A program made the translations under genes and the position numbers. From the NCBI RefSeq assembly GCF_000426565.1, contig NZ_AUFP01000001.1, positions 186,001 to 250,000 of the forward strand: 64,000 nt of DNA. The letters are read 5' to 3'. This DNA is from Segatella albensis DSM 11370 = JCM 12258. Lineage in GTDB: Bacteria; Bacteroidota; Bacteroidia; Bacteroidales; Bacteroidaceae. Shown in pieces: positions 45,510 to 54,478 of the stretch. Each line of letters begins with the position of its first letter. Position 1 is the stretch's first letter. The notes beneath the pieces were generated by a model, which worked only from the letters and a program-made list of their open reading frames with translations, searched no databases and was not told the DNA's origin.

Positions 45510-46452
45510 GAAACTGGTTTCACTTGTCATTCCGTGCTATAACGAAGAAGCTTCGTTATCGGCATTATACGGTGTATTAAAAGAGTTGACTGAGCAACAT
45601 CAACAATATGAATGGGAGATTCTATTGATCAATGATGGAAGTTCTGACAAAACTATGGAACTGATACACCAGCTGCATCAGGAAGACCCAAGGGTTTCGT
45701 TCATCGATCTTTCTCGCAATTTCGGTAAGGAGAACGCTCTTTTGGCAGGATTCGATTATGCCAGCGGCGACTGCATCATTATCATGGATGCCGACCTACA
45801 GCATCCTGTATCGGCAATTCCTAAGATGTTGGAGAAATGGGAAGAAGGATTTGATGATGTATATGGCAAGAGACTGTCTCGAGGTAAAGAGTCGTGGATA
45901 AGGAGAAACTGTTCGTTACTCTTCTATAAACTGTTACAGAAATCTGCCAGATATGATATTCTCCCTAATGTCGGAGACTTCAGACTCTTAGACAGAAAGT
46001 GCATCGATGAACTCAAAAGACTAAGGGAATCGGAAAGATATACCAAGGGTATGTATGCTTGGATAGGATTCAACAAAACCTATGTGGAATTTGAAACACA
46101 ACCTCGCATAGCCGGTGAGAGTCACATGAGCTATCGTTCTCTGATGCATCTTGCCGTTGATGGTATCACGAGCTTTAGTGTAGCTCCTCTGAAATGGGCA
46201 GCATACTTAGGGATCCTGGTCTCTATATTGGCTTTCATCTTCATGACATACACATTAATACACACATGGCTCTATGGAGATCCTGTGGCTGGATATCCAA
46301 CCCTGATGACAACAATTCTATTCTTGAGTGGCGTACAACTGATTGCTTTAGGGGTGATGGGGGAATATCTTGGCAAAATATTCATTGAATCGAAAAACCG
46401 TCCCGTTTATGTCATCAAGGAGGCTTTCACCAAAAAGCATAGTCAGAAATAA
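45502..46452 (+). CDS. GT2 glycosyltransferase, GtrB/dolichol-phosphate-mannose-synthase type
   Basis: 316 residues. GT2 catalytic domain (about 5-225): LVIPCYNEEASL, INDGSSDKTMELI, the DAD triad in IMDADLQHP, and RESERYTKGMYAWIGF; then two C-terminal membrane segments (about 235-300). It should move a sugar from a nucleotide donor to undecaprenyl phosphate at the inner membrane. With GtrA before it and a GT87 after it, the set looks like an O-antigen glucosylation-type cassette. Confidence 0.9.
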   Translation: MNKKLVSLVIPCYNEEASLSALYGVLKELTEQHQQYEWEILLINDGSSDKTMELIHQLHQEDPRVSFIDLSRNFGKENALLAGFDYASGDCIIIMDADLQHPVSAIPKMLEKWEEGFDDVYGKRLSRGKESWIRRNCSLLFYKLLQKSARYDILPNVGDFRLLDRKCIDELKRLRESERYTKGMYAWIGFNKTYVEFETQPRIAGESHMSYRSLMHLAVDGITSFSVAPLKWAAYLGILVSILAFIFMTYTLIHTWLYGDPVAGYPTLMTTILFLSGVQLIALGVMGEYLGKIFIESKNRPVYVIKEAFTKKHSQK

Positions 46453-46475
46453 TATATTTTCAATTCATATTAAGA

Positions 46476-47681
46476 ATGAGAGAAAAACTCGATATCGCAT
46501 ATCAAAAGATCAATATGTTCTGTATGCGCCCTTTCTTCAAAGAAAGGAAAACCACTCTATTCCTTTGGATCATCCTTGCTCTTATAGGCATGCTGAAACT
46601 ATCCAAAGATAACAACTTCAAGGTCTTCCGAGGGGTATTTTGGCATACCGTCAATGGCACATCTCTTTATGCAGCATATCCTAAAGAATATTTTGATTAC
46701 AACTATTATGGTCCTATATTCTCAATGGTTGTTGCCCCATTTGCATTACTCCCCGAATGGGCAGGTCTCTTGTTTTGGCTTGTTTTTCTGTCTATGTGGC
46801 TCTACTGGGTTATCAGGAAGTCAACCTTAACCGATCATCAAAAGAACTTTATCTATTGGTTTTGCGCACCTATCCTTCTGGATGCGCTCTTCATGCAGCA
46901 GTTCAACGTGGCTATTGCGGCCATCATCGTCTCTTCATTCTTCCTAATCGAAAAAGAGAAAGACGGATGGGCCGCCTTGTTCATTGTATTGGGTACCATG
47001 ACCAAGATCTATGGAGTCATGGGACTAGCCTTCTTTTTCTTCTCGAAACATAAGGGTAGATTTATTCTCTCATTGGTATTTTGGACTTCTATATTATTCG
47101 TCTTACCAATGCTTATCAGTAGTCCGGAATATGTTATCCAACAATATCAAGACTGGCTACCAAGTTTGGTCAATAAGAATGGGCTGAATACAGACTCCAT
47201 CTATCAGAATGTATCTCTACTAGGCATGGCACGTAGAATCAGCGGCAACGATTCCTATTCCGACCTATGGCTTGTTATTCCTGGAATGGTAATGTTCTTG
47301 TTGCCTTACTTAAGATTCAAACAAATCAAGAATCTCTCCTTCCGTGAAACGATACTTGCTTCCACCCTCATGTTCACCATACTTTTCAGTACAGGTAGTG
47401 AGTCGAGCGGATATATCATTGCGATGACTGGAATATGCATCTGGTATACAGTATCTCCCTGGAAACGTAGCAGATGGGACCTTGCCTTGATGGTACTCGC
47501 GTTTATCATCGCGGGGATGGGCAATAGTGATATATTACCTAGAATTGTGAGAAAGGGACTCATCCAACCATACGCCTTACGTGCTCTCCCTGTAAGTATC
47601 GTATGGTTCAAATTGTGCTATGAACTCTATACTAAAGACTATGTTCGGTTATCTCATAACGACATAGATAATGTTAACTAA
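46476..47681 (+). CDS. GT87 (DUF2029) polyprenyl-phosphate-sugar glycosyltransferase
   Basis: 401 residues, about ten membrane segments. The family's N-terminal exolumenal loop is seen in FKVFRGVFWHTVNGTSLY and YPKEYFDYNYYGPIFSMV (about 48-85), with LDALFMQQFNVAIAAIIV and TKIYGVMGLAFF later. GT87 enzymes use lipid-linked mannose or similar sugars on the periplasmic face, so this is the natural acceptor-side partner of GtrA/GtrB. Sugar and acceptor are unknown. The last gene before repeat array B. Confidence 0.85.
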   Translation: MREKLDIAYQKINMFCMRPFFKERKTTLFLWIILALIGMLKLSKDNNFKVFRGVFWHTVNGTSLYAAYPKEYFDYNYYGPIFSMVVAPFALLPEWAGLLFWLVFLSMWLYWVIRKSTLTDHQKNFIYWFCAPILLDALFMQQFNVAIAAIIVSSFFLIEKEKDGWAALFIVLGTMTKIYGVMGLAFFFFSKHKGRFILSLVFWTSILFVLPMLISSPEYVIQQYQDWLPSLVNKNGLNTDSIYQNVSLLGMARRISGNDSYSDLWLVIPGMVMFLLPYLRFKQIKNLSFRETILASTLMFTILFSTGSESSGYIIAMTGICIWYTVSPWKRSRWDLALMVLAFIIAGMGNSDILPRIVRKGLIQPYALRALPVSIVWFKLCYELYTKDYVRLSHNDIDNVN

Positions 47682-47720
47682 TAAATGATTTGATCTTTTC
47701 TGGTATTATTTCATGTATGA

Positions 47721-47806
47721 CGTTCGACGCACAAGTGTGCGACGGCCGTCGCACAACTATACCACGACCGTCGCACACTTGTACCACGGCCGTGGTACAT
47801 CGAACG
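47721..47806. repeat. Array B: palindromic 22-bp-period element between convergent genes
   Basis: Three units begin at 47728, 47750 and 47772, each starting CGCACA and ending (G/A)CCGT. It contains two perfect 20-bp palindromes, TGTGCGACGGCCGTCGCACA (47736-47755) and TGTACCACGGCCGTGGTACA (47780-47799), a 13-bp inverted pair (ACAAGTGTGCGAC at 47731-47743 with its complement at 47770-47782), and an outer pair CGTTCGA/TCGAACG (47721-47727, 47800-47806). It is GC-rich against an AT-rich setting. No spacers. Confidence 0.9.
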
Positions 47807-47861
47807 CACATAAATACATCCAACAACAGAACTTCGATTATGAAGGAAATAATATATCCTC

Positions 47862-49001
47862 CTACTCGTCATTCATTGTTTTATCGTACTCCTCCATCAT
47901 CTGATTTGCTAGATTACTATTCTCAAATCGTTGAATGTATTCCTGACTTTTTCTGACACGTATTTCTTTCTCTTCTGATGCTTTTTGGATAGCATCAGCC
48001 ATAGCTTTCTCATCATCTGGGTCGACATATAAGCTATCAGGACCTCCAGCCTCTTCTAGACAACTGCCTGTACATGCCACGACAGGCAATCCAGACTGGA
48101 TAGCCTCTATGATCGGAATACCAAATCCTTCATAACGAGATGGATATACAAAGACTTCTGCTAGATGATAAATGGCCGGTAAATCTTCGTTGGAAACTCC
48201 GTGAAGGATATGTACACGCGAAGTCAACTGATGCTTCTTTGCATATTCCATCACCTGATCTGTATACTTAGTATGCTTTCCTACAATAACGATGGATATA
48301 TCTTCAGGAAGTTTACAGAGTGCCTTAACAGCCAAAAGAACGTTCTTACGGGCCTCTATAGAACCAACATTAAGTATATATCTATCTGGTAATGCATACT
48401 TTTCTTTTACACGCTTTAAGATCTCCTCTTCCACCGAAGTTCTAAAACGATTACTACAACCTTGATAAACAACATCAATTTTGTCTTCTGGGAAATTTCC
48501 ATAATATAAAATATCCCGTTTTGTGCATTCACTAATCGCAATAATTCTTGTAGCCTCTTTTAATGTACGCAGAAACTTACGACGATAGATCTGAACATCT
48601 ATCCAATGGTAAAACTCAGGATGACGCAGGAAGATAAGGTCATGGATGGTAACAAGTCCTCTGATACCTTCCTTCTTCAATCCTTTAGGCAGTTCACCGG
48701 AAAGTCCGTGAAAGACATCCACATGATCGCGTTTCAGGTCTTTGACGATACCTTTATTGCGCCACATATCTTTCTGAATACGGAAATGAATATGCTCAGG
48801 ATATACAAAGCGGACACCATCTGAAAGTTTCATCTGACGACTCAAATCATCATATCCGGAATCCGGTGTATACAGAAGCATCTCCTTGGGATGTTCCACC
48901 TGAGTCAAGGCATTGACTAGGTTTCGTCCATAACTGCCCAGTCCCGTTCGATTTCGAACAATACGCTTGGCATCATATCCTATAATATAATCTGTTTTCA
49001 A
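47862..49001 (-). CDS. GT4 family glycosyltransferase
   Basis: 379 residues. GT-B fold: N-terminal GYDAKRIVRNRTGLGSYGRNL, middle YILNVGSIEARKNVLLAV, and the donor-site FVYPSRYEGFGIPIIEAIQSG (E-x7-E type, about 285-305). It transfers a sugar from a nucleotide donor in the cytoplasm. Last gene of the leftward msbA run, ending towards array B. Donor and acceptor are unknown. Confidence 0.9.
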   Translation of the reverse strand: MKTDYIIGYDAKRIVRNRTGLGSYGRNLVNALTQVEHPKEMLLYTPDSGYDDLSRQMKLSDGVRFVYPEHIHFRIQKDMWRNKGIVKDLKRDHVDVFHGLSGELPKGLKKEGIRGLVTIHDLIFLRHPEFYHWIDVQIYRRKFLRTLKEATRIIAISECTKRDILYYGNFPEDKIDVVYQGCSNRFRTSVEEEILKRVKEKYALPDRYILNVGSIEARKNVLLAVKALCKLPEDISIVIVGKHTKYTDQVMEYAKKHQLTSRVHILHGVSNEDLPAIYHLAEVFVYPSRYEGFGIPIIEAIQSGLPVVACTGSCLEEAGGPDSLYVDPDDEKAMADAIQKASEEKEIRVRKSQEYIQRFENSNLANQMMEEYDKTMNDE

Positions 49002-49012
49002 TTTTCTAATCT

Positions 49013-49708
49013 TTATTGTTTATCAATATTCTGTGTAGAAGAAGCTTTGAGTGCTTCTATATCTGTCAATAATTTCCAGTTTTCGCGAAGCCAGTCTTCT
49101 GATTCGTCCCACCATTTGCGATGTAACAGGAATTTGATCGTTTCCTTATCGTATCGATAACCGATAACACGAGCCGGTACCCCTCCAACAATAGCATAAG
49201 GCTCTACATCATGTGTTACGACTGCACGGGCAAGCACCACGGCTCCATCGCCAATATGAATTCCTCCTACCAAGAATGCTCCCTCACCTATCCAACAGTC
49301 GTTACCAATTTGTACATCTATACTATTATCATCATCAACTCTCCTAAAGAATTTCATGGCATCTTCAGACGCAAAGGTCAACTTTTTCTTGCGATGAGAA
49401 TCAAAAAAGAAAGGTGACGTTGATGCAAACGGAGCTTTATAAGAATGTATTCCAGGATTACAAATCACATGAGGAGCTATACTAGAAAATCGACCTATCT
49501 GAGCAGATAAATTACAATTCTTTTCGAGATAGGAACCAAGTCCAAGAGAACCTTTAAAAACAGTATACTCTCCTATAACGTTTCTCCCCTCAAAATAACT
49601 TCCATGCTTCACATGGGCACCAAATTCCACCTTACAGACGCCTCGATAACGAAGTTTCTGACTCCAGAAATCTATGAGTTGATATAAAAAGGTATTCTTG
49701 ATATTCAT
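49013..49708 (-). CDS. CatB-related hexapeptide O-acetyltransferase
   Basis: 231 residues from the ATG at 49708; a longer frame reaches back into the DUF5672 gene and is rejected. Left-handed beta-helix repeats cover about 35-200, with the C-terminal IGNDCWIGEGAFLVGGIHIG and VEPYAIVGGVPARVIGYR typical of sugar acetyltransferases. It probably adds acetyl groups to a sugar of the local glycan. 4 bp after the DUF5672 gene. Confidence 0.85.
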   Translation of the reverse strand: MNIKNTFLYQLIDFWSQKLRYRGVCKVEFGAHVKHGSYFEGRNVIGEYTVFKGSLGLGSYLEKNCNLSAQIGRFSSIAPHVICNPGIHSYKAPFASTSPFFFDSHRKKKLTFASEDAMKFFRRVDDDNSIDVQIGNDCWIGEGAFLVGGIHIGDGAVVLARAVVTHDVEPYAIVGGVPARVIGYRYDKETIKFLLHRKWWDESEDWLRENWKLLTDIEALKASSTQNIDKQ

Positions 49709-49712
49709 CTTT

Positions 49713-50516
49713 TTAGTTTGATAAACAGTCGATATATGACTTCCAGAACTCACGACGTTTAGGTTGATGAAATCCATGAACAGCCATTGGCAGTTGATAA
49801 TTATTCTGCTTAGAACATACCTGAGGCTTAATATCAAAAGAGAATTTCAAGGCTTCATGAGCACTCGGGGTCTTCAATTCTTTAGGAATCAAAGACCAAA
49901 ATACATCTTCATTATAGAGATCACATGACTTTGAATTGAAATAGGAAATCTCCTTACTATATTTGAAACAAGCATTATAGAAAGGTCTTACTCTTCGTAA
50001 TGAGAACCCGCCATTTCCTATACGCCCAAACATCTGACAATGGAGATTCTTTCTTTTTGGCTTAAAGAAGAGTTTTAATTCCAAATACTGTTTCAAAGGA
50101 AAATAAGTATATCTCTCTCGTTTTGGCCAAGGAGAAGCTATATGATCATATCCTTGATTACACCAAAAATCTAATTCATCACGGAATACCCAAGCATCAA
50201 CATGACAGATAAGCATATATTCATATGCTAAAAATAGACTATAGAAGTCGGCAGAAAGCATCATCTCGTTATACCCGGCAATACCACGTTTGGTACCAAG
50301 CCAACGATCGGAGACTGTGACTTCGCCAACTTGTGGAAACTGTGACTTAAGATTAGTGATATCCAATCCTTTAGGTTTCAAAAAGACTGTTGGATATTTA
50401 GCCAACACTTTCAGATTATTCTTTAGTGCTGACATCTCATAGTCTTTCAATACAGATTGATATATCGGAATAACTATAACAACCTTCTTACAACCTTCTT
50501 TTACCTGATACTGCAT
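49713..50516 (-). CDS. DUF5672 family protein (putative glycosyltransferase)
   Basis: 267 residues. It has VVIVIPIYQSVLKDYE at the N terminus, the family core MLICHVDAWVFRDELDFWCNQG and YDHIASPWP, and NGGFSLRRV. The DAW triad, Trp-rich core and GGFSLR element resemble GT-A transferases with a DxD-like site, and family members sit in polysaccharide clusters. Function unproven. Co-transcribed with the acyltransferase gene 10 bp upstream. Confidence 0.8.
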   Translation of the reverse strand: MQYQVKEGCKKVVIVIPIYQSVLKDYEMSALKNNLKVLAKYPTVFLKPKGLDITNLKSQFPQVGEVTVSDRWLGTKRGIAGYNEMMLSADFYSLFLAYEYMLICHVDAWVFRDELDFWCNQGYDHIASPWPKRERYTYFPLKQYLELKLFFKPKRKNLHCQMFGRIGNGGFSLRRVRPFYNACFKYSKEISYFNSKSCDLYNEDVFWSLIPKELKTPSAHEALKFSFDIKPQVCSKQNNYQLPMAVHGFHQPKRREFWKSYIDCLSN

Positions 50517-50526
50517 AAAAATAAAG

Positions 50527-51477
50527 TTATGACAAATTCTTTCGCATGATTACCTTACCATTATCATCGACATAGTAATAACGGTTGAATTCTTCACGTG
50601 TTCTCTTCCAACGATTATGACTCCAAAGATAAATCTCTGGCTGTCGGAGTATCGTCTTCTCTAATTCGTGGAAATAGATATCGGTAAGTTCGTAATCCGG
50701 AATATCCTTAGTATCTCTACGAATTACCTTCATCTCACAATTATAATAGCCTCGTCTTACACGCGTGACATCGCCATAGACAAAGGCTTGTCCTGTATGC
50801 TTCACGATTCTCTCGGCTCCCGTAAGCACTGGGGTATCGTGATGAAGGAAATCGAGCCAGTGGTGGATATTCCACCATAGAGGTACCTGATCTGATATAT
50901 ATCCGACAACCAGAGGTTTCCCCTCACGTCTGAACTGTATGATCTTACGCAAGGACTCTTGCATCGGAATACAGAGCGCACCTTGGCGCTCACGAACATA
51001 CTTAAAGAGTCTGTCGAAATATTCGTTCTCCAACGGATGATATAGTTGGCAACACAAAGCATCCGGTGTCCAAAGAGGCATCGCTGTAATCCATTCCCAA
51101 TTGCCTAGATGACCTAGATAGACCCCTAACGACTGACCTTCGGATAATGCTTTGTTGAACTCCTCCATACCCGTAAAAGTCATACGTTTACGGAGTTCAT
51201 CCTGACTCATCGTCATCAACTTGATAGTTTCCACGAGATAATCACAGAAATAATGATAGAACCCTCTTTGTATCTCTTTCAGTTCTTGATCTGTCTTTTC
51301 CGGAAAGGATGTCTTCAGATTATTCCAGATTACCTTATGCCGATATCTCACGACATCGGCAACCAACAAGCACAGTATATCTGAGATGATATACAATACC
51401 CGTAATGGTAACAATGACATCAGATACCAAAATCCATAAGCTATGGTATATAATAAGAAACTAAGACTCTTTTTCAT
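50527..51477 (-). CDS. LpxL/HtrB-family lipid A acyltransferase
   Basis: 316 residues. One N-terminal membrane segment (about 5-40), then the LPLAT domain: GVYLGHLGNWEW, the HX4-E-like catalytic His-Glu element, a second block GYISDQVPLWWN and a C-terminal LWSHNRWKRTREEF. It adds a secondary acyl chain to lipid A precursors at the inner membrane. Between msbA-linked genes and glycosyltransferases this ties the cluster to lipopolysaccharide. Overlaps the GT90 gene by 4 nt. Confidence 0.88.
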   Translation of the reverse strand: MKKSLSFLLYTIAYGFWYLMSLLPLRVLYIISDILCLLVADVVRYRHKVIWNNLKTSFPEKTDQELKEIQRGFYHYFCDYLVETIKLMTMSQDELRKRMTFTGMEEFNKALSEGQSLGVYLGHLGNWEWITAMPLWTPDALCCQLYHPLENEYFDRLFKYVRERQGALCIPMQESLRKIIQFRREGKPLVVGYISDQVPLWWNIHHWLDFLHHDTPVLTGAERIVKHTGQAFVYGDVTRVRRGYYNCEMKVIRRDTKDIPDYELTDIYFHELEKTILRQPEIYLWSHNRWKRTREEFNRYYYVDDNGKVIMRKNLS

Positions 51478-52475
51478 GAATTTGTTATATCAAAATATTT
51501 TTTTAGAACTAGATAAGATATCAGATGCTCTCGTTTGCGATCTCTAAACTGATCTACATATTCGTGTGCATGACGAATGATTGCTTCTGCCTCTTCCGGA
51601 TGATCAATATAATAGGCCAACCGTTCTTTTAAATCAGAATAATCTGATTTGATCTCTATATAGTGATAGTTAGGGATCAGTTTGCCTTCCATAAACCAAC
51701 TCTCACAGGTGGGCCTTGGCATAACCGCTATCGAATTAGATGACATCACCCATTTCAGATTACTAGCGACATCATTGCCTTCCAAAGACATGATAAACTT
51801 ATAATCAAGATGTTCGCCTATCGTCATCTTCTCGGAATACCATTCCGGGCATTGCTTATCAAGTACACCAATATCCACCATCGGGTCTCCAAAATAACGT
51901 TTGACGAACTCATAGCGATTACGTTTGAAGGCATCTACCTGTCCATCTTGACCAATAAGTCCACGGAAGATAGCCACATTTTTTTTCTCGATCCACTTTT
52001 TCTTGTCATGCACGAACAGAAAATGACGTACCTTATCAAGTTTCATCAAAACTGAATTACAGGTATCTTTTCCCAAAGGACGGGTCTTGACAACTGCAGG
52101 GACATCCGGAACATAATTAACATCACCTGCCAACAGGCACCAGCGATTGGAAAGAGGGAAACTCTTTGCATAACGATAAGAATCCAAGAAATACACCTTC
52201 GGATGTACTATCGGCTGTTCTCTCAGCGTCAAAGATTTCTCTGCAAAAGTTCTCTTATCAAAAGAATCCTGAGTGAGTTGGTTATAATAGTTTACTCGCT
52301 CTAAGATATACTCCTTGTCTAATCGCTTTTCCAAAGAACATAAGGCATGACGATATTGCCATACCTTCAACCAATGGGGTTTCCGAATAGACCAAAATGA
52401 CTCGATATAGTATTTCAGTTTGGAATTCTTTCCACTATGGAATATATAACTCAGCCTTGCACCCATACTCTTCAC
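51474..52475 (-). CDS. GT90-type (CAP10/LpsA-like) glycosyltransferase
   Basis: 333 residues. It carries the family's signatures AIFRGLIGQDG, KFIMSLEGNDVASNLKWVMSSNSI (in two parts, MSLEGNDVASNLKWVM and SSNSIAVMP), and the C-terminal HIKSDYSDL-like/HAHEYVDQF segment. GT90 members include LPS sugar transferases of Gram-negative bacteria. Likely cytoplasmic, acting on the LPS core; sugar unknown. Overlaps both neighbours by 4 nt, so translation is coupled. Confidence 0.85.
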   Translation of the reverse strand: MKSMGARLSYIFHSGKNSKLKYYIESFWSIRKPHWLKVWQYRHALCSLEKRLDKEYILERVNYYNQLTQDSFDKRTFAEKSLTLREQPIVHPKVYFLDSYRYAKSFPLSNRWCLLAGDVNYVPDVPAVVKTRPLGKDTCNSVLMKLDKVRHFLFVHDKKKWIEKKNVAIFRGLIGQDGQVDAFKRNRYEFVKRYFGDPMVDIGVLDKQCPEWYSEKMTIGEHLDYKFIMSLEGNDVASNLKWVMSSNSIAVMPRPTCESWFMEGKLIPNYHYIEIKSDYSDLKERLAYYIDHPEEAEAIIRHAHEYVDQFRDRKREHLISYLVLKKYFDITNS

Positions 52476-54466
52476 TTTTTCGTAGGCATCAATTTATCAT
52501 GCACCATGCGATACATGTATTGATAAATCATAGCCTTAAGTTCCGTTTCCATTTTCTTTTGTTCAGGCACCTTACCTACGAGGTTATGCTGCATCAGAAG
52601 GTCAGTAAGTTTATACATTGCTTTGGTTTTCTTGCCATCAAACTGCATGACATAACCATATTTCACATACTGATAGATACCATTAAGATAGTTTACAGCC
52701 CATGTTTCCCGTGCAGGAGTACGAAGTAAGTCGGCACCAAAGGCCATATAGGTATGAGGATAACCTATATAGTTGAGTAATGTCGGCATGATATCTATCT
52801 GCTGAGCGATACCGTCTACACGTTGAGCCTTGATTTCACCCGATGGATCATAGATGATAATAGGAGAACAGAAGCCACCAATATCCGTCTTATACTGTTC
52901 ATGATCACTCTGGTTTGTATGATCGCTGGTAATCACGAAAATGGTATTCTTAAACCATTTTTGTTTACTTGCAGACTTGAAGAACTTACCAATAGCCATA
53001 TCAGTATAACGGATACATTTCTGGATAGGAAGATGCTCTTCTTTATATACATTCTTATATTTATCGGGAACAACGAACGGATCATGACTAGATACGGTAA
53101 AGATAGCCGTCATGAAAGGTTCTTTCATTTCTCCCATCTTCGTGCAATAATACTGCATGAACGGTTCATCCCAGATTCCCCAGTTGCCGTCAAAGTCTTT
53201 ATCACCACCAAAACGGGCATCTTCATCATAGTCTTGTCGACCATAATAGTTCTGGAATCCTATCTTGTTGGCAAAAGCAAGGAATCCCATAGACCCTCTG
53301 TTTGCGCCATGGAAGAAAGCTGTCTGATAGCCCCACTTGCTCAACAGTCCTGGAATACCGGTATAGGTATTCATGGATGCTGGTGTAAGGATAAAAGGTT
53401 CTCCAAATCGCGGAATACTACAGAGCACGGATGGCATACCGTCGATACTCTTTCTACCATTACAAAATGAATAGCGATATACCAAACTCTTCTCTATAAT
53501 CTTATCTACATTTGGGGTATAACCTTTGTATTTACCACCAAAAAAGTCCTTGTTGAAGCCACCGATATACTCACGTCCAAAACTTTCTACAATTAGAATC
53601 ACAATATTCTTCTTATGTAGTTTTGTAGGTTCTGCATCTACCATCGAGTTCAGATATTCTTCCTTGTGAATAGGTTGATAGATTTGTGCAGAAGCCTGAA
53701 GTGACTGATAGTAATCAGGAACTACAAAGTCTGATTTGCCTATTGTACGGATTAGGGCAAAAGGCGTATTCAGTACAATAGCACAATCTGTCGGGCGCTC
53801 AACATATTCGTTGGCATTGCTGATTGTGATGGGACGAACACCGGACTGTAATCCTCCACGACAACCACCAATGGTAAGGACAACAGCAATGGCAAGACAA
53901 GCAAAAAGTTTACCGGTATATATCCATCGACTCTTTGCGGTGGTATAATCCTTGGCTTCCGTACGAGGCATCACGTAGAGTTTCCATGCCAGATAGACCA
54001 CAAAGGCAAAGACAACGACAAGATACCAATGGGTAAATGTATTGTTGAGAATGATTCCTGCTATATTGTTCTCATGATCAAACTCTTGGAATACAGAAGT
54101 TGTGGTACGACGAAGTGTAAACGGAAAATATACAGAATCAGCAAGATTGATAGCTAACGTAATCGCATTAACGATGATGAAAACCCATTTACATACCCTA
54201 TGATATATCTTGGTTTCCTTCTGCCAAAGAGGAAACAGCATCATCAGAAGATAAAGAGCGTTGGTGTAAAGGATCGCTGTTGTATCAAACATAAATCCGC
54301 CCTTAAGCCAATGGCTGAGCGGAGTAGATGCAAATCCTTCTATGAAATAACTGTAGTTTACACAAAAATAAGTAACCCTGGCTATAAAATAAATAGCATA
54401 AGCCAGGATTAAATTCAAAATCAATGCTACTGGCGAACCAAAAGTTGATTTGAGAATACGTTTCAT
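52472..54466 (-). CDS. LtaS-family sulfatase-fold transferase, copy 2
   Basis: 664 residues. Five membrane segments within the first 205 residues and an outer catalytic domain: VILIVESFGREYIGGF (metal Glu), NGRKSIDGMPSVL where Ser stands at the place Thr holds in copy 1, FTVSSHDPF (metal His) and TSDHTNQ (metal Asp-His). It should transfer a phosphorylated head group to a surface glycan or LPS. It is in the msbA operon, 12 bp after msbA, unlike copy 1, which is alone. Confidence 0.85.
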   Translation of the reverse strand: MKRILKSTFGSPVALILNLILAYAIYFIARVTYFCVNYSYFIEGFASTPLSHWLKGGFMFDTTAILYTNALYLLMMLFPLWQKETKIYHRVCKWVFIIVNAITLAINLADSVYFPFTLRRTTTSVFQEFDHENNIAGIILNNTFTHWYLVVVFAFVVYLAWKLYVMPRTEAKDYTTAKSRWIYTGKLFACLAIAVVLTIGGCRGGLQSGVRPITISNANEYVERPTDCAIVLNTPFALIRTIGKSDFVVPDYYQSLQASAQIYQPIHKEEYLNSMVDAEPTKLHKKNIVILIVESFGREYIGGFNKDFFGGKYKGYTPNVDKIIEKSLVYRYSFCNGRKSIDGMPSVLCSIPRFGEPFILTPASMNTYTGIPGLLSKWGYQTAFFHGANRGSMGFLAFANKIGFQNYYGRQDYDEDARFGGDKDFDGNWGIWDEPFMQYYCTKMGEMKEPFMTAIFTVSSHDPFVVPDKYKNVYKEEHLPIQKCIRYTDMAIGKFFKSASKQKWFKNTIFVITSDHTNQSDHEQYKTDIGGFCSPIIIYDPSGEIKAQRVDGIAQQIDIMPTLLNYIGYPHTYMAFGADLLRTPARETWAVNYLNGIYQYVKYGYVMQFDGKKTKAMYKLTDLLMQHNLVGKVPEQKKMETELKAMIYQYMYRMVHDKLMPTKK

Positions 54467-54478
54467 TCTATACCTATT

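Noticed and set aside
52823..53470. 215-residue open frame opposite the second LtaS-like gene
   Set aside because: No start signal; the gene on the minus strand has complete metal-site motifs.
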